Assembly: GCF_005503625.1 (NCBI RefSeq)
Contig: NZ_SCMX01000015.1
Span: forward strand, 41,400-105,399
Reading direction: 5' to 3'
Source of the DNA: Cupriavidus sp. 2SB
Lineage (GTDB): Bacteria; Pseudomonadota; Gammaproteobacteria; Burkholderiales; Burkholderiaceae
DNA length: 64,000 nucleotides
Positions 44,301 through 52,448 of the stretch are shown in pieces. Within the stretch, counting starts at the first letter, position 1; each line of letters opens with the position of its first letter. The translations under genes were made by a program, and so were the position numbers. The notes under the pieces are model-generated. The model saw only the letters and a list, made by a program, of their open reading frames with translations. It was not told the origin of the DNA and made no database searches.

Positions 44301-47060
44301 ATCGACCAGGTCATCGACCGCATGACCGACCAGCGAATGCTCGAGCGTTTCGGCGACCTGTCCGACCCCGCCGCCATCCAACGTGCGGCGGACCTGGCTG
44401 TGCACAACGAAGGCCGGGCCAAGTTCGTGGCCACGGAACTGAATGCCCTGAACCGCGCCACCGGCCAGCGCCAGGTGCTGGTGCGCGCCGCGCGCCAGTT
44501 CGCCGAGGCCGCCATCGCACGCCTGCGCGTGCGCGACATCAAGCCCAGCCAGTACGCGGTGGCCGAGGCCAAAGCCGCACGCGCCGCGCAGGAAGCCCTG
44601 CGCAAGGACGATCTCGCCACGGCCGCTGTGCAGAAGCGCAACCAGCTGGTGAACAACTACGCCACCCGGGCGGCCTACGCAGCGCGCGAGGAGGTCGACA
44701 AGTCGGTCGATTACCTGACCAAGTTCGACCGCGAGGGTGTGCGCAAGAACGTGGACCCGGCCTATCTGGACCAGATCGACGGGCTGCTCGAGCGTTTCGA
44801 CCTGCGCAAGGGCACAACCCTGCGCGAACTCGAGAAGCGCAAGAGCCTGCTCGAGTGGGTGCAGTCGCAGGAGGAGCAGGGCCTGCAACCAGTGATCGAC
44901 CCGGCGCTGATCGACGAGGCCAACCGCAAGTCGTACAAGGACATGACGCTCGAGGAGCTTCGCGGCCTGACGGATGCGGTCAAGAACATCGAGCACCTGG
45001 GGCGTCTGAAAAAGAAACTTCTCACGGCCAAGGACCAGCGCGAGTTTCAGGCCGTGGCCGACGCCATTGCCGCCACGATCACGGACAACGCCAAGGGTAT
45101 CGTGGCTGAGCGTCGCATTTCCGACCGGGGCCCGCTGGTCGACGTCGCGTCCCTGTTCCGGAATTTCCTTGCGGATCACCGCAAGTTCGCCAGCGTCGTG
45201 CGCCAGTTCGACGGCTGGAAGGACGGCGGCGTGGCGTGGGAATACCTCGTGCGCAATATGAACGGGGCCGGGGATTTCGAGGCCGTCGAAAACGAGAAGG
45301 CCACGCTCAAGCTGCAGGAGCTTTTCGCGCCGGTGCTGGCCGGCGGCAAGCTGTCGGCCAAGACCTATTTCCCTGCGCTGGACAAGTCGTTCACGCGCGA
45401 GGAGCGGATCGGCATGGCGCTGAACATGGGCAACGAGGTGAACCGCGAGCGCGTGCTCTCGGGCGAACGCCTCTCGCCTGGCCAGCTGCAGGGCGTGCTC
45501 GATACCCTGACCAAAGAAGATTGGGATTTTGTGCAGGGCGTGTGGGACTATCTCGAGTCGTTCCGCCCGCAGATCGCGGCCAAGGAAAAGCGCCTGACCG
45601 GCGTCGAACCGGCGTGGGTCGACCCGACCCCGGTGCAGACCAAGTTTGGTGAGTACAAGGGCGGGTACTACCCGATCAAGTACGACCCGCTGCGCAGCAC
45701 GCGCGCCGAGGCCGACACCAACGCCGAGGTGCAGCGTCAGATCGAGCGCGGCATGTACACCCGCGCCATGACGCGGCGCGGGCACCTCAAGGAGCGTTCC
45801 GAGTCCACCGGCCGACCGATCCGCTACGACATGAACGTGGTGTTTGAGCACGTCCAGCAGGTGGTGCACGATCTGGCGTGGCACGAGTACCTGGTCGACG
45901 CGAACCGCCTCCTGCGGGCCGGCGTCGTCGACTCGGCCATCCGGGCGCACTACGGCCCGGAGATCAACCGCACCCTGCGCGACACGCTGCGCGACGTGGC
46001 CATTGGCAACATGGGTGCGCTCGACTCGCTCGACAAGCTCATGAACCATCTGCGCACCGGCTCCACCATCGTGGGCCTGGGCTGGCGCGTGACCACCTCG
46101 CTGCTGCAGCCGCTGGGCCTGACACAGACAGCGGCCCGCATCGGCACGAAGTGGATGCTCAAGGGTATCAAGCATTGGGCGGGCGACTCGCTGCGTCTCG
46201 AGAACTCGGCCAAGCAGATCTATGGCATGTCGGATTTCATGCGCTTGCGCGCCAAGACCATGCAGCGGGAAATCAACGAGATCCGCAACAAGGTGCAGGG
46301 CAAGGACAGCAAGCTGCAGGCGTCGTACTTCTACCTGATCCAAAAGGCCCAGCTGATCGCGGATATCCCAACGTGGTGGGGTGCCTACGAAAAGGCCATG
46401 GCGGAAAACGGCATGACCGAGGAACGCGCCATCGCGCTGGCTGATCAGGCCGTGATCGACACGCAGGGCGGCGGCCAGGTGAAGGACCTCGCCGCGATCC
46501 AGCGCGGCGGTGCCGGCAAGAAGCTGTTCACCTCGTTCTATTCGTTTTTCAACACCACGTACAACCTTACCGCCGAGGTGGTGGGCCGCACGGATTTCCG
46601 CAACCCGCGCGACGTCGCCATGCTGGTGTGCGACCTGCTGCTCCTGTACACCATCCCGGCCGCCGTGAGCACGCTGGTGAAGGCCGCGCTGCACGGCGAC
46701 GATGACGACGAGAAGCTGCTGCGCAACCTGATCGCGGACCAGTTGAACTATCTGTTCGGCACGATGGTGTTGTTGCGCGAGGCGGGCGCCGCCGTGCAGG
46801 CCACGACCGGCACGGGTGGCGTGGACTACACCGGCCCGGCGGCGGTGCGTTTCTTTGCCGAGCTGGCGAAGCTGGGCAAGCAGGTGCAGCAAGGCGACGC
46901 CGACGAGGCATTCTGGAAGGCGTTGAACAGCGTGGCCGGGATCATCTTCCACTACCCAGCCGGGCAGATCAACGCGACCGTGAGCGGTATCAATGCGATG
47001 GCTGATGGCAAGACGGAGAACCCGGGCGCGCTCCTGGTAGGGGCGCCGCCCAAGAAATAG
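41304..47060 (+). CDS. 1918-residue ejection protein with HExxH motif
   Basis: The largest gene. A hydrophobic Gly/Ala region at about 145–260 may insert into membrane (ALVSAIPQFNASAWGVAQAG; GLALPAAVTGQPQAALGILS). A low-complexity Ala/Ser/Gly linker at 590–660 precedes a metallopeptidase-like motif HESGH at residues 700–704 (STFLHESGHFYLEVLTDIAR). Long helical charged regions follow (residues 860–1500), then a C-terminal part ending in a hydrophobic segment (VAMLVCDLLLLYTIPAAVST). It resembles large polyvalent/ejection proteins of podoviruses. Peptidase activity is an inference from the motif. Confidence 0.85.
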   Translation: MAENQYLDIVRQDAVQSAVNPYSQFVDAGDGAAGTPGRLSMMQVADRNPDVEARLQALAKQYAVPVDSVRLQEPDYQRRATVDSIDYQTLAKDYPTTAGMIYDTQKAAVSYDDTPNLSAIEKGVRFLTNSGRALVSAIPQFNASAWGVAQAGADALATITSPLAGTILPENPFERVSRGIAELRQRQDQTTKEMMPKGTGVLDSGWYSGLQSLGQMGLALPAAVTGQPQAALGILSGITGGQAYGEARDKGLPFQQALPFAASQAAIEYATEKIPVARFLTDIRAGTPFYSMLARNMAAEVPGEQVATILQDLNEWAVLNPEKPFTAYLEERPSAAAQTLIATLVASGGAVSTAKGVELAADRLRGRNSAVQQGMEDGTILAQLSEAAAASKLRARDPETFREFVAQAAEDGPVQDVYIDVSQLQALAQSGVDLSALAAASPSVAEQLPVAAATGGMVRIPIDEYATTVAGTEIGDALLPHLKTDPAGMTRAEAETYMQDQAGQLQQEVERTLTEQAPQDQFNTSRAVVEQQVLEQLNQVNRFTEDVNRGYAALMANFYGVQALRLGITPEEMAARYPLRVQAALDQGAQNGLPRASTNTGTAAPAESGAAASVANESRPAGDVSTVQSGQPPAAVAGATSTLNQNVPRGWGGEGLNERTDVPPVLGGNTRGAVSFGKDITQQPTVITLLQNADLSTFLHESGHFYLEVLTDIARRPDAPEEIKDDVQALLDWFGVPDLATWDSYDLEQKRSYHEQLARGFEAYLFEGKAPSVELQGMFARFRAWMINVYRSLQALNVSLTDEVRSVFDRMVASSDAIAEMQAVRGMAPLFESAEAAGMSPDEWQAYQNLGAEAQADATTQLEARSLRDMRWLSNARSRTIKAMQKEAEAKRASVREEVAGEVYATPLYGSMQFLKRGTTTAGGETADMSDVPHKLSIEALTDMYGGEADKFALLDWSKLGYGQYGMLARDGLHPDVVAQMFGYTSGDQLVHALLEAEPIDQVIDRMTDQRMLERFGDLSDPAAIQRAADLAVHNEGRAKFVATELNALNRATGQRQVLVRAARQFAEAAIARLRVRDIKPSQYAVAEAKAARAAQEALRKDDLATAAVQKRNQLVNNYATRAAYAAREEVDKSVDYLTKFDREGVRKNVDPAYLDQIDGLLERFDLRKGTTLRELEKRKSLLEWVQSQEEQGLQPVIDPALIDEANRKSYKDMTLEELRGLTDAVKNIEHLGRLKKKLLTAKDQREFQAVADAIAATITDNAKGIVAERRISDRGPLVDVASLFRNFLADHRKFASVVRQFDGWKDGGVAWEYLVRNMNGAGDFEAVENEKATLKLQELFAPVLAGGKLSAKTYFPALDKSFTREERIGMALNMGNEVNRERVLSGERLSPGQLQGVLDTLTKEDWDFVQGVWDYLESFRPQIAAKEKRLTGVEPAWVDPTPVQTKFGEYKGGYYPIKYDPLRSTRAEADTNAEVQRQIERGMYTRAMTRRGHLKERSESTGRPIRYDMNVVFEHVQQVVHDLAWHEYLVDANRLLRAGVVDSAIRAHYGPEINRTLRDTLRDVAIGNMGALDSLDKLMNHLRTGSTIVGLGWRVTTSLLQPLGLTQTAARIGTKWMLKGIKHWAGDSLRLENSAKQIYGMSDFMRLRAKTMQREINEIRNKVQGKDSKLQASYFYLIQKAQLIADIPTWWGAYEKAMAENGMTEERAIALADQAVIDTQGGGQVKDLAAIQRGGAGKKLFTSFYSFFNTTYNLTAEVVGRTDFRNPRDVAMLVCDLLLLYTIPAAVSTLVKAALHGDDDDEKLLRNLIADQLNYLFGTMVLLREAGAAVQATTGTGGVDYTGPAAVRFFAELAKLGKQVQQGDADEAFWKALNSVAGIIFHYPAGQINATVSGINAMADGKTENPGALLVGAPPKK
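43075..43212 (+). CDS. possible nested out-of-frame ORF in the ejection gene
   Basis: 45 codons, starting MDYRELLQTPGPLHQRSPAL. The ATG at 43075 has a strong AAGGAG 7 bases upstream, but this may be chance. It sits exactly over the low-complexity linker of the larger protein, where overprinting costs little. Not tested for conservation. Confidence 0.3.
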   Translation: MDYRELLQTPGPLHQRSPALPLPWPMNPVLQAMYLRFSPVSHRLQ

Positions 47061-47062
47061 GC

Positions 47063-47096
47063 GGGTGCCTCTACCGGCAAGTTCGGGTTCGAGAAT
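47063..47096 (+). promoter_or_regulatory. late promoter-like element 5 (before tailspike)
   Basis: GGGTGCCTCTACC (47063–47075), 15 bases, GAGAAT (47091–47096). Lies in the intergenic gap after the ejection gene, 28 bases before the TTG of the tailspike gene. Confidence 0.65.
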
Positions 47097-47124
47097 TACC
47101 CCCAGAATCTAAAGGGGTCCGACC

Positions 47125-49899
47125 TTGACCATTACCAGCACCACCCGCAAAGCCGGCCCGTACTTGGGCAACGGCGTCACCACGGCGTTTTCGTTCGACT
47201 TCAAGGTATTCAAGAAGGAGGACGTGACGGTCATGTATACCGACGCCAACGGCGTGGATTCGGTGCTGACGCTGGATTCGGACTACAGCGTCGTGCTGAA
47301 CGCGGACCAGGACAACAACCCCGGCGGCACGATCACGTACCCGCGCGTGGGCAGTCCGCTGGCCGTGCTCAACGATGAGCAGAAGCTGACCTTCACCGGC
47401 GGGCTGGCGTATACGCAGCCCACCGATATCCCGAACCTGAGCCCGTTCTTCCCGCAGGTGGTCGAGGATGCGCTCGACCGCGCCGAGATCCAGATCCAGC
47501 AGATCAAGGAAATCAGCGACCGTTCCGTGAAGGTGGGCGTGAGCGACGACCCGCTGGCACCGCTGCCGGGCAACCAGGCGCGAGCCAACATGTATTTGGG
47601 GTTCGACGCCATCGGTGGCCTTACGCTGTTGCCTGCTCCCTCGTCGGTGGGCGCTGGGGATCGCATCCCGTTCACCCTTACGTCGGGCGTCGACTTCCAG
47701 CCGAATGACACACAGGTAGTGCTCCCGCGCGCGCCGGGCGTGCCCGGCAACATCGAGGTGCACTACGACGGTGTGCCGCAGGAATTCGGCGAGTGGTCGC
47801 TGAACGGCCAGATTCTGGTGTTCGCCTCTCCGATCCCGAACTACGTCTCTGAAATCTGGGGCTATATCGGCACGACGCTGTCCACCGAGGTGCCACCCCC
47901 GAATTCCATCTCGGACGCGAACGTCACGGCCAGCGCGGGTATTCAGTCCACCAAGCTGTCCTATAACCTGGGCGTTACCGGCTCGGTGCCGCGCACTGTC
48001 TACGCGACCCTGCGTGACGAGGTCAGCGTCTTCGACTTCCTGACGCAGGCGCAGGCAGATGATGTCACCTCGGGAGCATGGACGCTTGACGTGACGGCGG
48101 GTATTCAGAAGGCGATCGACTATGCGTCCATCACCGGCAAAGTGCTTCACGTGCCGGCCGGGCTGTACAAGATCGTGCCGGCCACAGCGGTCACGAGCGA
48201 GGCGGGCGCCGAGACTGTTGCGTTCGTGATGAAGTCGAACATGCACATCGAGGCCGAGCGCGGCGCGGTGTTCAAGCTCGCCGACAACCAATCCACGGAC
48301 GCCGCGCCCAAGGCGCTGGAAATGTTCTTTACCAACCAGGTGCTGAACAAGGTCTCCTTGCGGCGTCTGAGTATGGACATGAACGGGGCCAATAACCTGA
48401 TCAGCCCGGGGCGCGGCTCGGGCACGTATGACGTATCCAAGAACATGGCCATGATCTGCGTGAGCGGCACGCCTGGTGGTGTGGCTGCGCGGATCAACGA
48501 CATGCTGGTTGAGGAGTGCTCGTTCCTGAACACTTCTGGGGTGTGCTGCATCGTGGCTGCGCAGACCAACACTATCGGCGCGACGCTGGGTGCTCGCTGG
48601 ACTGTCAAGAACAACCTGTTCTACAACAACGGCACCGACACCAGCGACCACACCAGCGTATTCGCGTGGGCGGATGACTTCCTCACCGATGGCAACGTGT
48701 TCTGGCAGTCAACCCCATACGCGACCGTCGGCAAGGCCGGCGGCGTGACGGCCTTCGAGGTGCATGGCTCTAACCACCGTTTCGTCAACAATTACGTTCA
48801 GAACTATTTCCGGGGCATGTGGGTCGGCCCCAATTATACGGCCACGCTCGACAACACTCTGATCTCCGGCAATGTGTTTGTCGTGAACTTCTATGGTGTC
48901 GATTTCTTCCGCTTCGCGGCGAACCAGACCACCAGTCGCAACACACTCATTACCGGCAACATCTTCAATGTGGACGACACCACGTTTGCGGGCGCGCCAG
49001 ACCAGAAGGCGGTGATCAACGTCTCGCCGAGCTATTCAGTGGGCGACGTGAAGGTGATCGGCAACATTGCGCTGAAGACGGGGACAGGTGTCAGCTCAGT
49101 CTTTACGACAGTCGCGCCAGGGACCAACGCGAACAACCCAATCGATCGGGTATCCGTGACTGGCAACAAGGCCACGGGCTTTTGCTTCGGTGTTGGCGCG
49201 TTCTGCAATGGCACGAACGGTATCGGCTTCCTGAATATCGAGGGAAACACGTGGACCGATTTCAAGCCGGCCGGCGTGACGGCCGTCTCGGCTGGGTCGT
49301 TCATCAACGGATCGACGACCGGCGTCTCCTCGCTGGCGGTTGGTACCAACTACGCAATCGACACGAACCCGGCGGGGCTGTTCCACTACGGCTACTACGT
49401 CCAGGGCACTGTCACGGACTTCTTCCTCGGCCCACAGTTCTACAAGGGCTTGGCGGTGTCGAACTACTTCGAGAACGCTTCGAACATCACAAAGCGCAAG
49501 GGCTTCTTCGAGAACATCTCGTTCACGCCGACGATCATGGCCGGCGCATCGACGATGTCGCTCGGCAACGGCACGCTCACGGCCACCTATTCGTTGAACA
49601 ACGACCTGGTAGAGGTCGACGTGAAGCTGACGGTGGGCAGCACGACGAGCTTTGGTGCTGGCGGGAATATCACGATCTCGATGCCGTTCACGGCCGAGGG
49701 CAACGGCAAGACCTACATGGGTAACTGGCGGATCTTCGACGGCTCGATCTTCGCGCAAGGCGTCGCCGCCGTCGATGGAACGACCAACACCATGAGCATG
49801 AGCGTGAACAGTGGCGGACTTGTCTCCAGTTCTGCGCCTGTTTCCCTGTCGACCGGACGTGTCGTTTCGAACCAGATCATTTACCGAAAGGCAGCATAA
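47125..49899 (+). CDS. tailspike/tail fibre with T7-like adaptor and beta-helix
   Basis: 924 residues from TTG with AAAGGGG upstream. Residues 1–150 are the T7-fibre-like tail-attachment domain (GNGVTTAFSFDFKVFKKEDV; TDIPNLSPFFPQVVEDALDR). Residues 300–700 are a right-handed beta-helix (repeated strands such as TLISGNVFVVNFYGVDFFRF, NTLITGNIFNVDDTTFAGAP), the pectate-lyase type, possibly depolymerising a host polysaccharide. The end is beta-rich. Adsorption specificity probably resides here. Confidence 0.88.
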   Translation: MTITSTTRKAGPYLGNGVTTAFSFDFKVFKKEDVTVMYTDANGVDSVLTLDSDYSVVLNADQDNNPGGTITYPRVGSPLAVLNDEQKLTFTGGLAYTQPTDIPNLSPFFPQVVEDALDRAEIQIQQIKEISDRSVKVGVSDDPLAPLPGNQARANMYLGFDAIGGLTLLPAPSSVGAGDRIPFTLTSGVDFQPNDTQVVLPRAPGVPGNIEVHYDGVPQEFGEWSLNGQILVFASPIPNYVSEIWGYIGTTLSTEVPPPNSISDANVTASAGIQSTKLSYNLGVTGSVPRTVYATLRDEVSVFDFLTQAQADDVTSGAWTLDVTAGIQKAIDYASITGKVLHVPAGLYKIVPATAVTSEAGAETVAFVMKSNMHIEAERGAVFKLADNQSTDAAPKALEMFFTNQVLNKVSLRRLSMDMNGANNLISPGRGSGTYDVSKNMAMICVSGTPGGVAARINDMLVEECSFLNTSGVCCIVAAQTNTIGATLGARWTVKNNLFYNNGTDTSDHTSVFAWADDFLTDGNVFWQSTPYATVGKAGGVTAFEVHGSNHRFVNNYVQNYFRGMWVGPNYTATLDNTLISGNVFVVNFYGVDFFRFAANQTTSRNTLITGNIFNVDDTTFAGAPDQKAVINVSPSYSVGDVKVIGNIALKTGTGVSSVFTTVAPGTNANNPIDRVSVTGNKATGFCFGVGAFCNGTNGIGFLNIEGNTWTDFKPAGVTAVSAGSFINGSTTGVSSLAVGTNYAIDTNPAGLFHYGYYVQGTVTDFFLGPQFYKGLAVSNYFENASNITKRKGFFENISFTPTIMAGASTMSLGNGTLTATYSLNNDLVEVDVKLTVGSTTSFGAGGNITISMPFTAEGNGKTYMGNWRIFDGSIFAQGVAAVDGTTNTMSMSVNSGGLVSSSAPVSLSTGRVVSNQIIYRKAA

Positions 49900-49902
49900 G
49901 AC

Positions 49903-50865
49903 ATGCGCAAACTTCTAACCTTCCTCACCGCAGCGCTGCTGGCCACGCTGGCCACTGCGCAGACCAAGACTCCCATCCAGCTGCTGAACCCCGCCGGCTC
50001 GACGGCGGGGCAGGCTATCGTATCCACCGGCCCGAGCACGTCGCCCACGTGGGGTGCGGTGGCTGCCACGGCGCTGGCACCGGTGGCTGCCAATACGTTC
50101 ATTGCGAACGTGACCGGCTCGACGGCCGCACCGACTGCGGTGGCCGCGCCGAGCTGCAGCACGGCGAACAGCGCACTGAAGTACACCAGCGGCACCGGCC
50201 TGTCCTGCGGCACAGCGTTCGCGCTGACCAGTGGCAACCTGTCGCAATTCGCTGCCACTACCTCGGCGCAGCTGCTGGGCGTCCTGTCGGACGAGACTGG
50301 CAGCGGCCTTGCGGTGTTCGGCACATCGCCGTCGCTGACCACGCCGACGATTGCTGGCGCCGCGCTGTCGGGAACCTTCAGCGGCACGCCGACATTCAGC
50401 GGTGCGACCACGTTCACCAGCACTATCACCCCGTCGCAGACGGCCGGAATCGTGGGTACGACCACGAACAACAACGCGAATGCTGGCAGTGTCGGAGAGT
50501 TTGTCACCAGCACTGGAACGCTGCTTACCAGCATCGCCTCTGCCACGCCTATCAATCTAACAAGCATCTCGCTCACAGCTGGTGACTGGGATGTTACCGG
50601 CTCATTTGCCTTCTTCGGCAACACGGGCACGGTCAATACCCAGATTATGGGCGGCGTAAGCACTGTGTCCGCGACGCTGCCAGCATATCCGGATCGCCTG
50701 AATTTGCCTTACAGCGCGCCCGCCGTCGCCACTCTCGCGAGCGGCGTGCCGACCGTACGCGTCAGCGTTGCGTCCACCACCACGGTATACCTCATCGGGT
50801 ACGCCACCTTCAGCGGCGGTACGACGGACGCACAGGGCAAGATCAGAGCGCGCCGCGTTCGCTGA
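49903..50865 (+). CDS. tail-associated protein with signal peptide
   Basis: 320 residues. A clear signal peptide (MRKLLTFLTAALLATLATA, cleavage before Gln20), then low-complexity repeats typical of phage fibre tips (ETGSGLAVFGTSPSLTTPTI; GTFSGTPTFSGATTFTSTIT) and a C-terminal beta domain (GYATFSGGTTDAQGKIRARR). A secretory signal on a virion-like protein is odd but recurs in such fibre proteins. Starts 4 bases after the tailspike stop. Confidence 0.78.
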   Translation: MRKLLTFLTAALLATLATAQTKTPIQLLNPAGSTAGQAIVSTGPSTSPTWGAVAATALAPVAANTFIANVTGSTAAPTAVAAPSCSTANSALKYTSGTGLSCGTAFALTSGNLSQFAATTSAQLLGVLSDETGSGLAVFGTSPSLTTPTIAGAALSGTFSGTPTFSGATTFTSTITPSQTAGIVGTTTNNNANAGSVGEFVTSTGTLLTSIASATPINLTSISLTAGDWDVTGSFAFFGNTGTVNTQIMGGVSTVSATLPAYPDRLNLPYSAPAVATLASGVPTVRVSVASTTTVYLIGYATFSGGTTDAQGKIRARRVR

Positions 50866-50896
50866 CATTCGTATTTCTTTGTTGACCGGGGAATCC

Positions 50897-51247
50897 ATGG
50901 ACTCGACCAAAGACAGCGGCTCGCGCTGGCTCGACACGAAGATCAACCTACAGAGCCTGGTCAGCGCCGTCATCGGTGCTGCGGTGGTTGCGTCCATTGC
51001 ATGGTTCGCCCTAGTAGGCCGGGTGCAGGCGCTGGAACAGAAGGACAGCGAGCACGAGCGGCACTTTTCCCGCGTCGAGGCTGACATCAGACTGCAGCGT
51101 GAGGAAACGTCGCAGCAGTTCCGGACCGTGACCAACGACATGAAGGAACAGATCGGCGGCATCGGCAACGATGTGAAGGAGATCCGCCGCTACCTGATGG
51201 ACAACGCGGCCGGCAACCGGCCCGAGATTAGGAGATGGGCCAAATGA
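50897..51247 (+). CDS. single-span membrane protein with coiled coil, lysis region
   Basis: 116 residues. One membrane helix (LVSAVIGAAVVASIAWFALV) and a charged coiled coil (ALEQKDSEHERHFSRVEADI; RLQREETSQQFRTVTNDMKE). Located just before the holin; could be a second holin-like or accessory lysis protein. The ATG at 50897 is preferred to a longer upstream frame. ATGA overlap with the next gene. Confidence 0.65.
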   Translation: MDSTKDSGSRWLDTKINLQSLVSAVIGAAVVASIAWFALVGRVQALEQKDSEHERHFSRVEADIRLQREETSQQFRTVTNDMKEQIGGIGNDVKEIRRYLMDNAAGNRPEIRRWAK

Positions 51248-51501
51248 AAATCTCGCTCGCTGACAACTGGCGGCAGTTGCACAAGAAGGGCACTGTCATT
51301 CTGGCCAGCTTCTTCGCTGCGGTGACTGCTTTCGGGCCGACGCTGGTCGACACCTGGAACATGATGCCGCAGGATCTGAAGTCCGCCCTGCCGGAAGGGA
51401 CCGCGCGCTGGGTATCGACGGCGGCGTTCGTGCTGGTGATCTTCGTGCGCTACACGTCGATCCGGAAGAAGGACAAGGGGGACGGCGATGCTGGCGCGTG
51501 A
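51244..51501 (+). CDS. holin candidate
   Basis: 85 residues. Two hydrophobic helices (GTVILASFFAAVTAFGPTLV and STAAFVLVIFVRYTSI) and a charged C-terminus (RKKDKGDGDAGA): the class II holin layout. Lies directly upstream of the endolysin. The ATG at 51244 has AGGAG at suitable distance; ATG at 51235 is an alternative. Confidence 0.75.
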   Translation: MKISLADNWRQLHKKGTVILASFFAAVTAFGPTLVDTWNMMPQDLKSALPEGTARWVSTAAFVLVIFVRYTSIRKKDKGDGDAGA

Positions 51502-51982
51502 ATTTGTGACGGGCCCGCTGGCAAAGGCGCTGGCGATCCTGCCCGATCCGATGGATACACCGAAGGCCAGGCTGATGGTGACGGCCATCTGCCTGCAGGA
51601 ATCCGGGCTGGTTCATCGCCGCCAGATGGGCAACGGCCCGGCGCGGGGCTTCCCTCAATTCGAACTCGGCACGCGGCAGACACGGGGCGGCGTCTGGGGC
51701 GTCTACCTGCACGACGCCTCCCGCTTCTGGTTGGACCGGTTGTGCGCCTCGCGAGGCGTGCAATTCCTGCCGGACAGCATCTGGCGAGCGCTGGAGACAG
51801 ACGACGTGCTGGCCGCCGGCGTTGCCCGCCTGCTGCTGTTCACCGATCCGAAGCAGCTGCCGTCGATGGATGATCCCGACGGGGCATGGGGGCTGTACCT
51901 GCGCACGTGGCGCCCGGGCAAACCGAGGCCCGAGACATGGCCGGCGAATCACTCGGTAGCAAAACTAGCGGTGACCCTATGA
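51488..51982 (+). CDS. endolysin candidate (lysozyme/transglycosylase-like)
   Basis: 164 residues. ICLQESGLVHRRQMGNGPAR with Glu38 as catalytic candidate, then GFPQFELGTRQTRGGVWGVY, the style of phage muramidases/transglycosylases. No signal peptide, so it needs the holin. Overlaps the holin gene and the spanin gene (ATGA). Confidence 0.75.
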   Translation: MLAREFVTGPLAKALAILPDPMDTPKARLMVTAICLQESGLVHRRQMGNGPARGFPQFELGTRQTRGGVWGVYLHDASRFWLDRLCASRGVQFLPDSIWRALETDDVLAAGVARLLLFTDPKQLPSMDDPDGAWGLYLRTWRPGKPRPETWPANHSVAKLAVTL

Positions 51983-52272
51983 CGGCCCTGATTGCTGCTG
52001 CCCTGAAGTTCGGCCCGTGGCTGGTGGGCTTTGCCGCCTTTCTGTTCGGATGGGCACGCCATAAGCAGGCCCAGACCACTACGGCCCAGGCTGAACAGAA
52101 GGTTGCCGAAGCGGAGAAGCGTGCGGCTCAGGTCGACGCCATCGAGGCCAAGGCCAACCAGGACGCCGCCCGGGCTGGCGCTGACAACGCAAAGGTGAGA
52201 CGAGATGAGGATTCTGCTGCTGCTGGCGAGCCTGACGCTGACCGCGTGCTGCACGACGAGTGGGGTAAGTGA
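51979..52272 (+). CDS. inner-membrane spanin (Rz-like)
   Basis: 97 residues. N-terminal membrane helix (LKFGPWLVGFAAFLFGWARH), then an Ala/Glu/Lys-rich coiled coil (TTTAQAEQKVAEAEKRAAQV; ANQDAARAGADNAKVRRDED). Starts on the endolysin stop. The o-spanin gene overlaps its 3' part in another frame, the hallmark of Rz/Rz1. Confidence 0.82.
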   Translation: MTALIAAALKFGPWLVGFAAFLFGWARHKQAQTTTAQAEQKVAEAEKRAAQVDAIEAKANQDAARAGADNAKVRRDEDSAAAGEPDADRVLHDEWGK

Positions 52273-52447
52273 GCCGCCCGAGCCGCAGGTAGTGGTGAAG
52301 ACCCGTACGGTCGACACCGCCTGCGACTGGACGAAGCCAATCTACGTCGACAAGGCAGATGTGCTGACAGAAGCCACCGCGCAGACCATCCTGGCGCACA
52401 ACCGCGCCGGCGCCAAGGTCTGCGGGTGGAAGCCCAAATCCAAGTAG
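52205..52447 (+). CDS. outer-membrane spanin lipoprotein (Rz1-like)
   Basis: 80 residues. Lipoprotein signal with lipobox LTAC and Cys15 (MRILLLLASLTLTACCTTSG), then a Pro-rich and Val-rich periplasmic part with two later cysteines. Overlaps the i-spanin gene by 68 bases in the alternate frame. Links to the i-spanin to disrupt the outer membrane at lysis. Confidence 0.85.
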   Translation: MRILLLLASLTLTACCTTSGVSEPPEPQVVVKTRTVDTACDWTKPIYVDKADVLTEATAQTILAHNRAGAKVCGWKPKSK

Positions 52448-52448
52448 C

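Noticed and set aside
43680..46952. Antisense open frame of 1090 codons opposite the large ejection gene
   Set aside because: High-GC codon bias of the sense gene leaves few stops; sequence is Leu/Arg/His-rich with no domain, signal or ribosome site.
47101..52448. Diversity-generating retroelement as in BPP-1
   Set aside because: No reverse transcriptase, no template/variable repeat and no Avd-like gene seen near the fibre genes.
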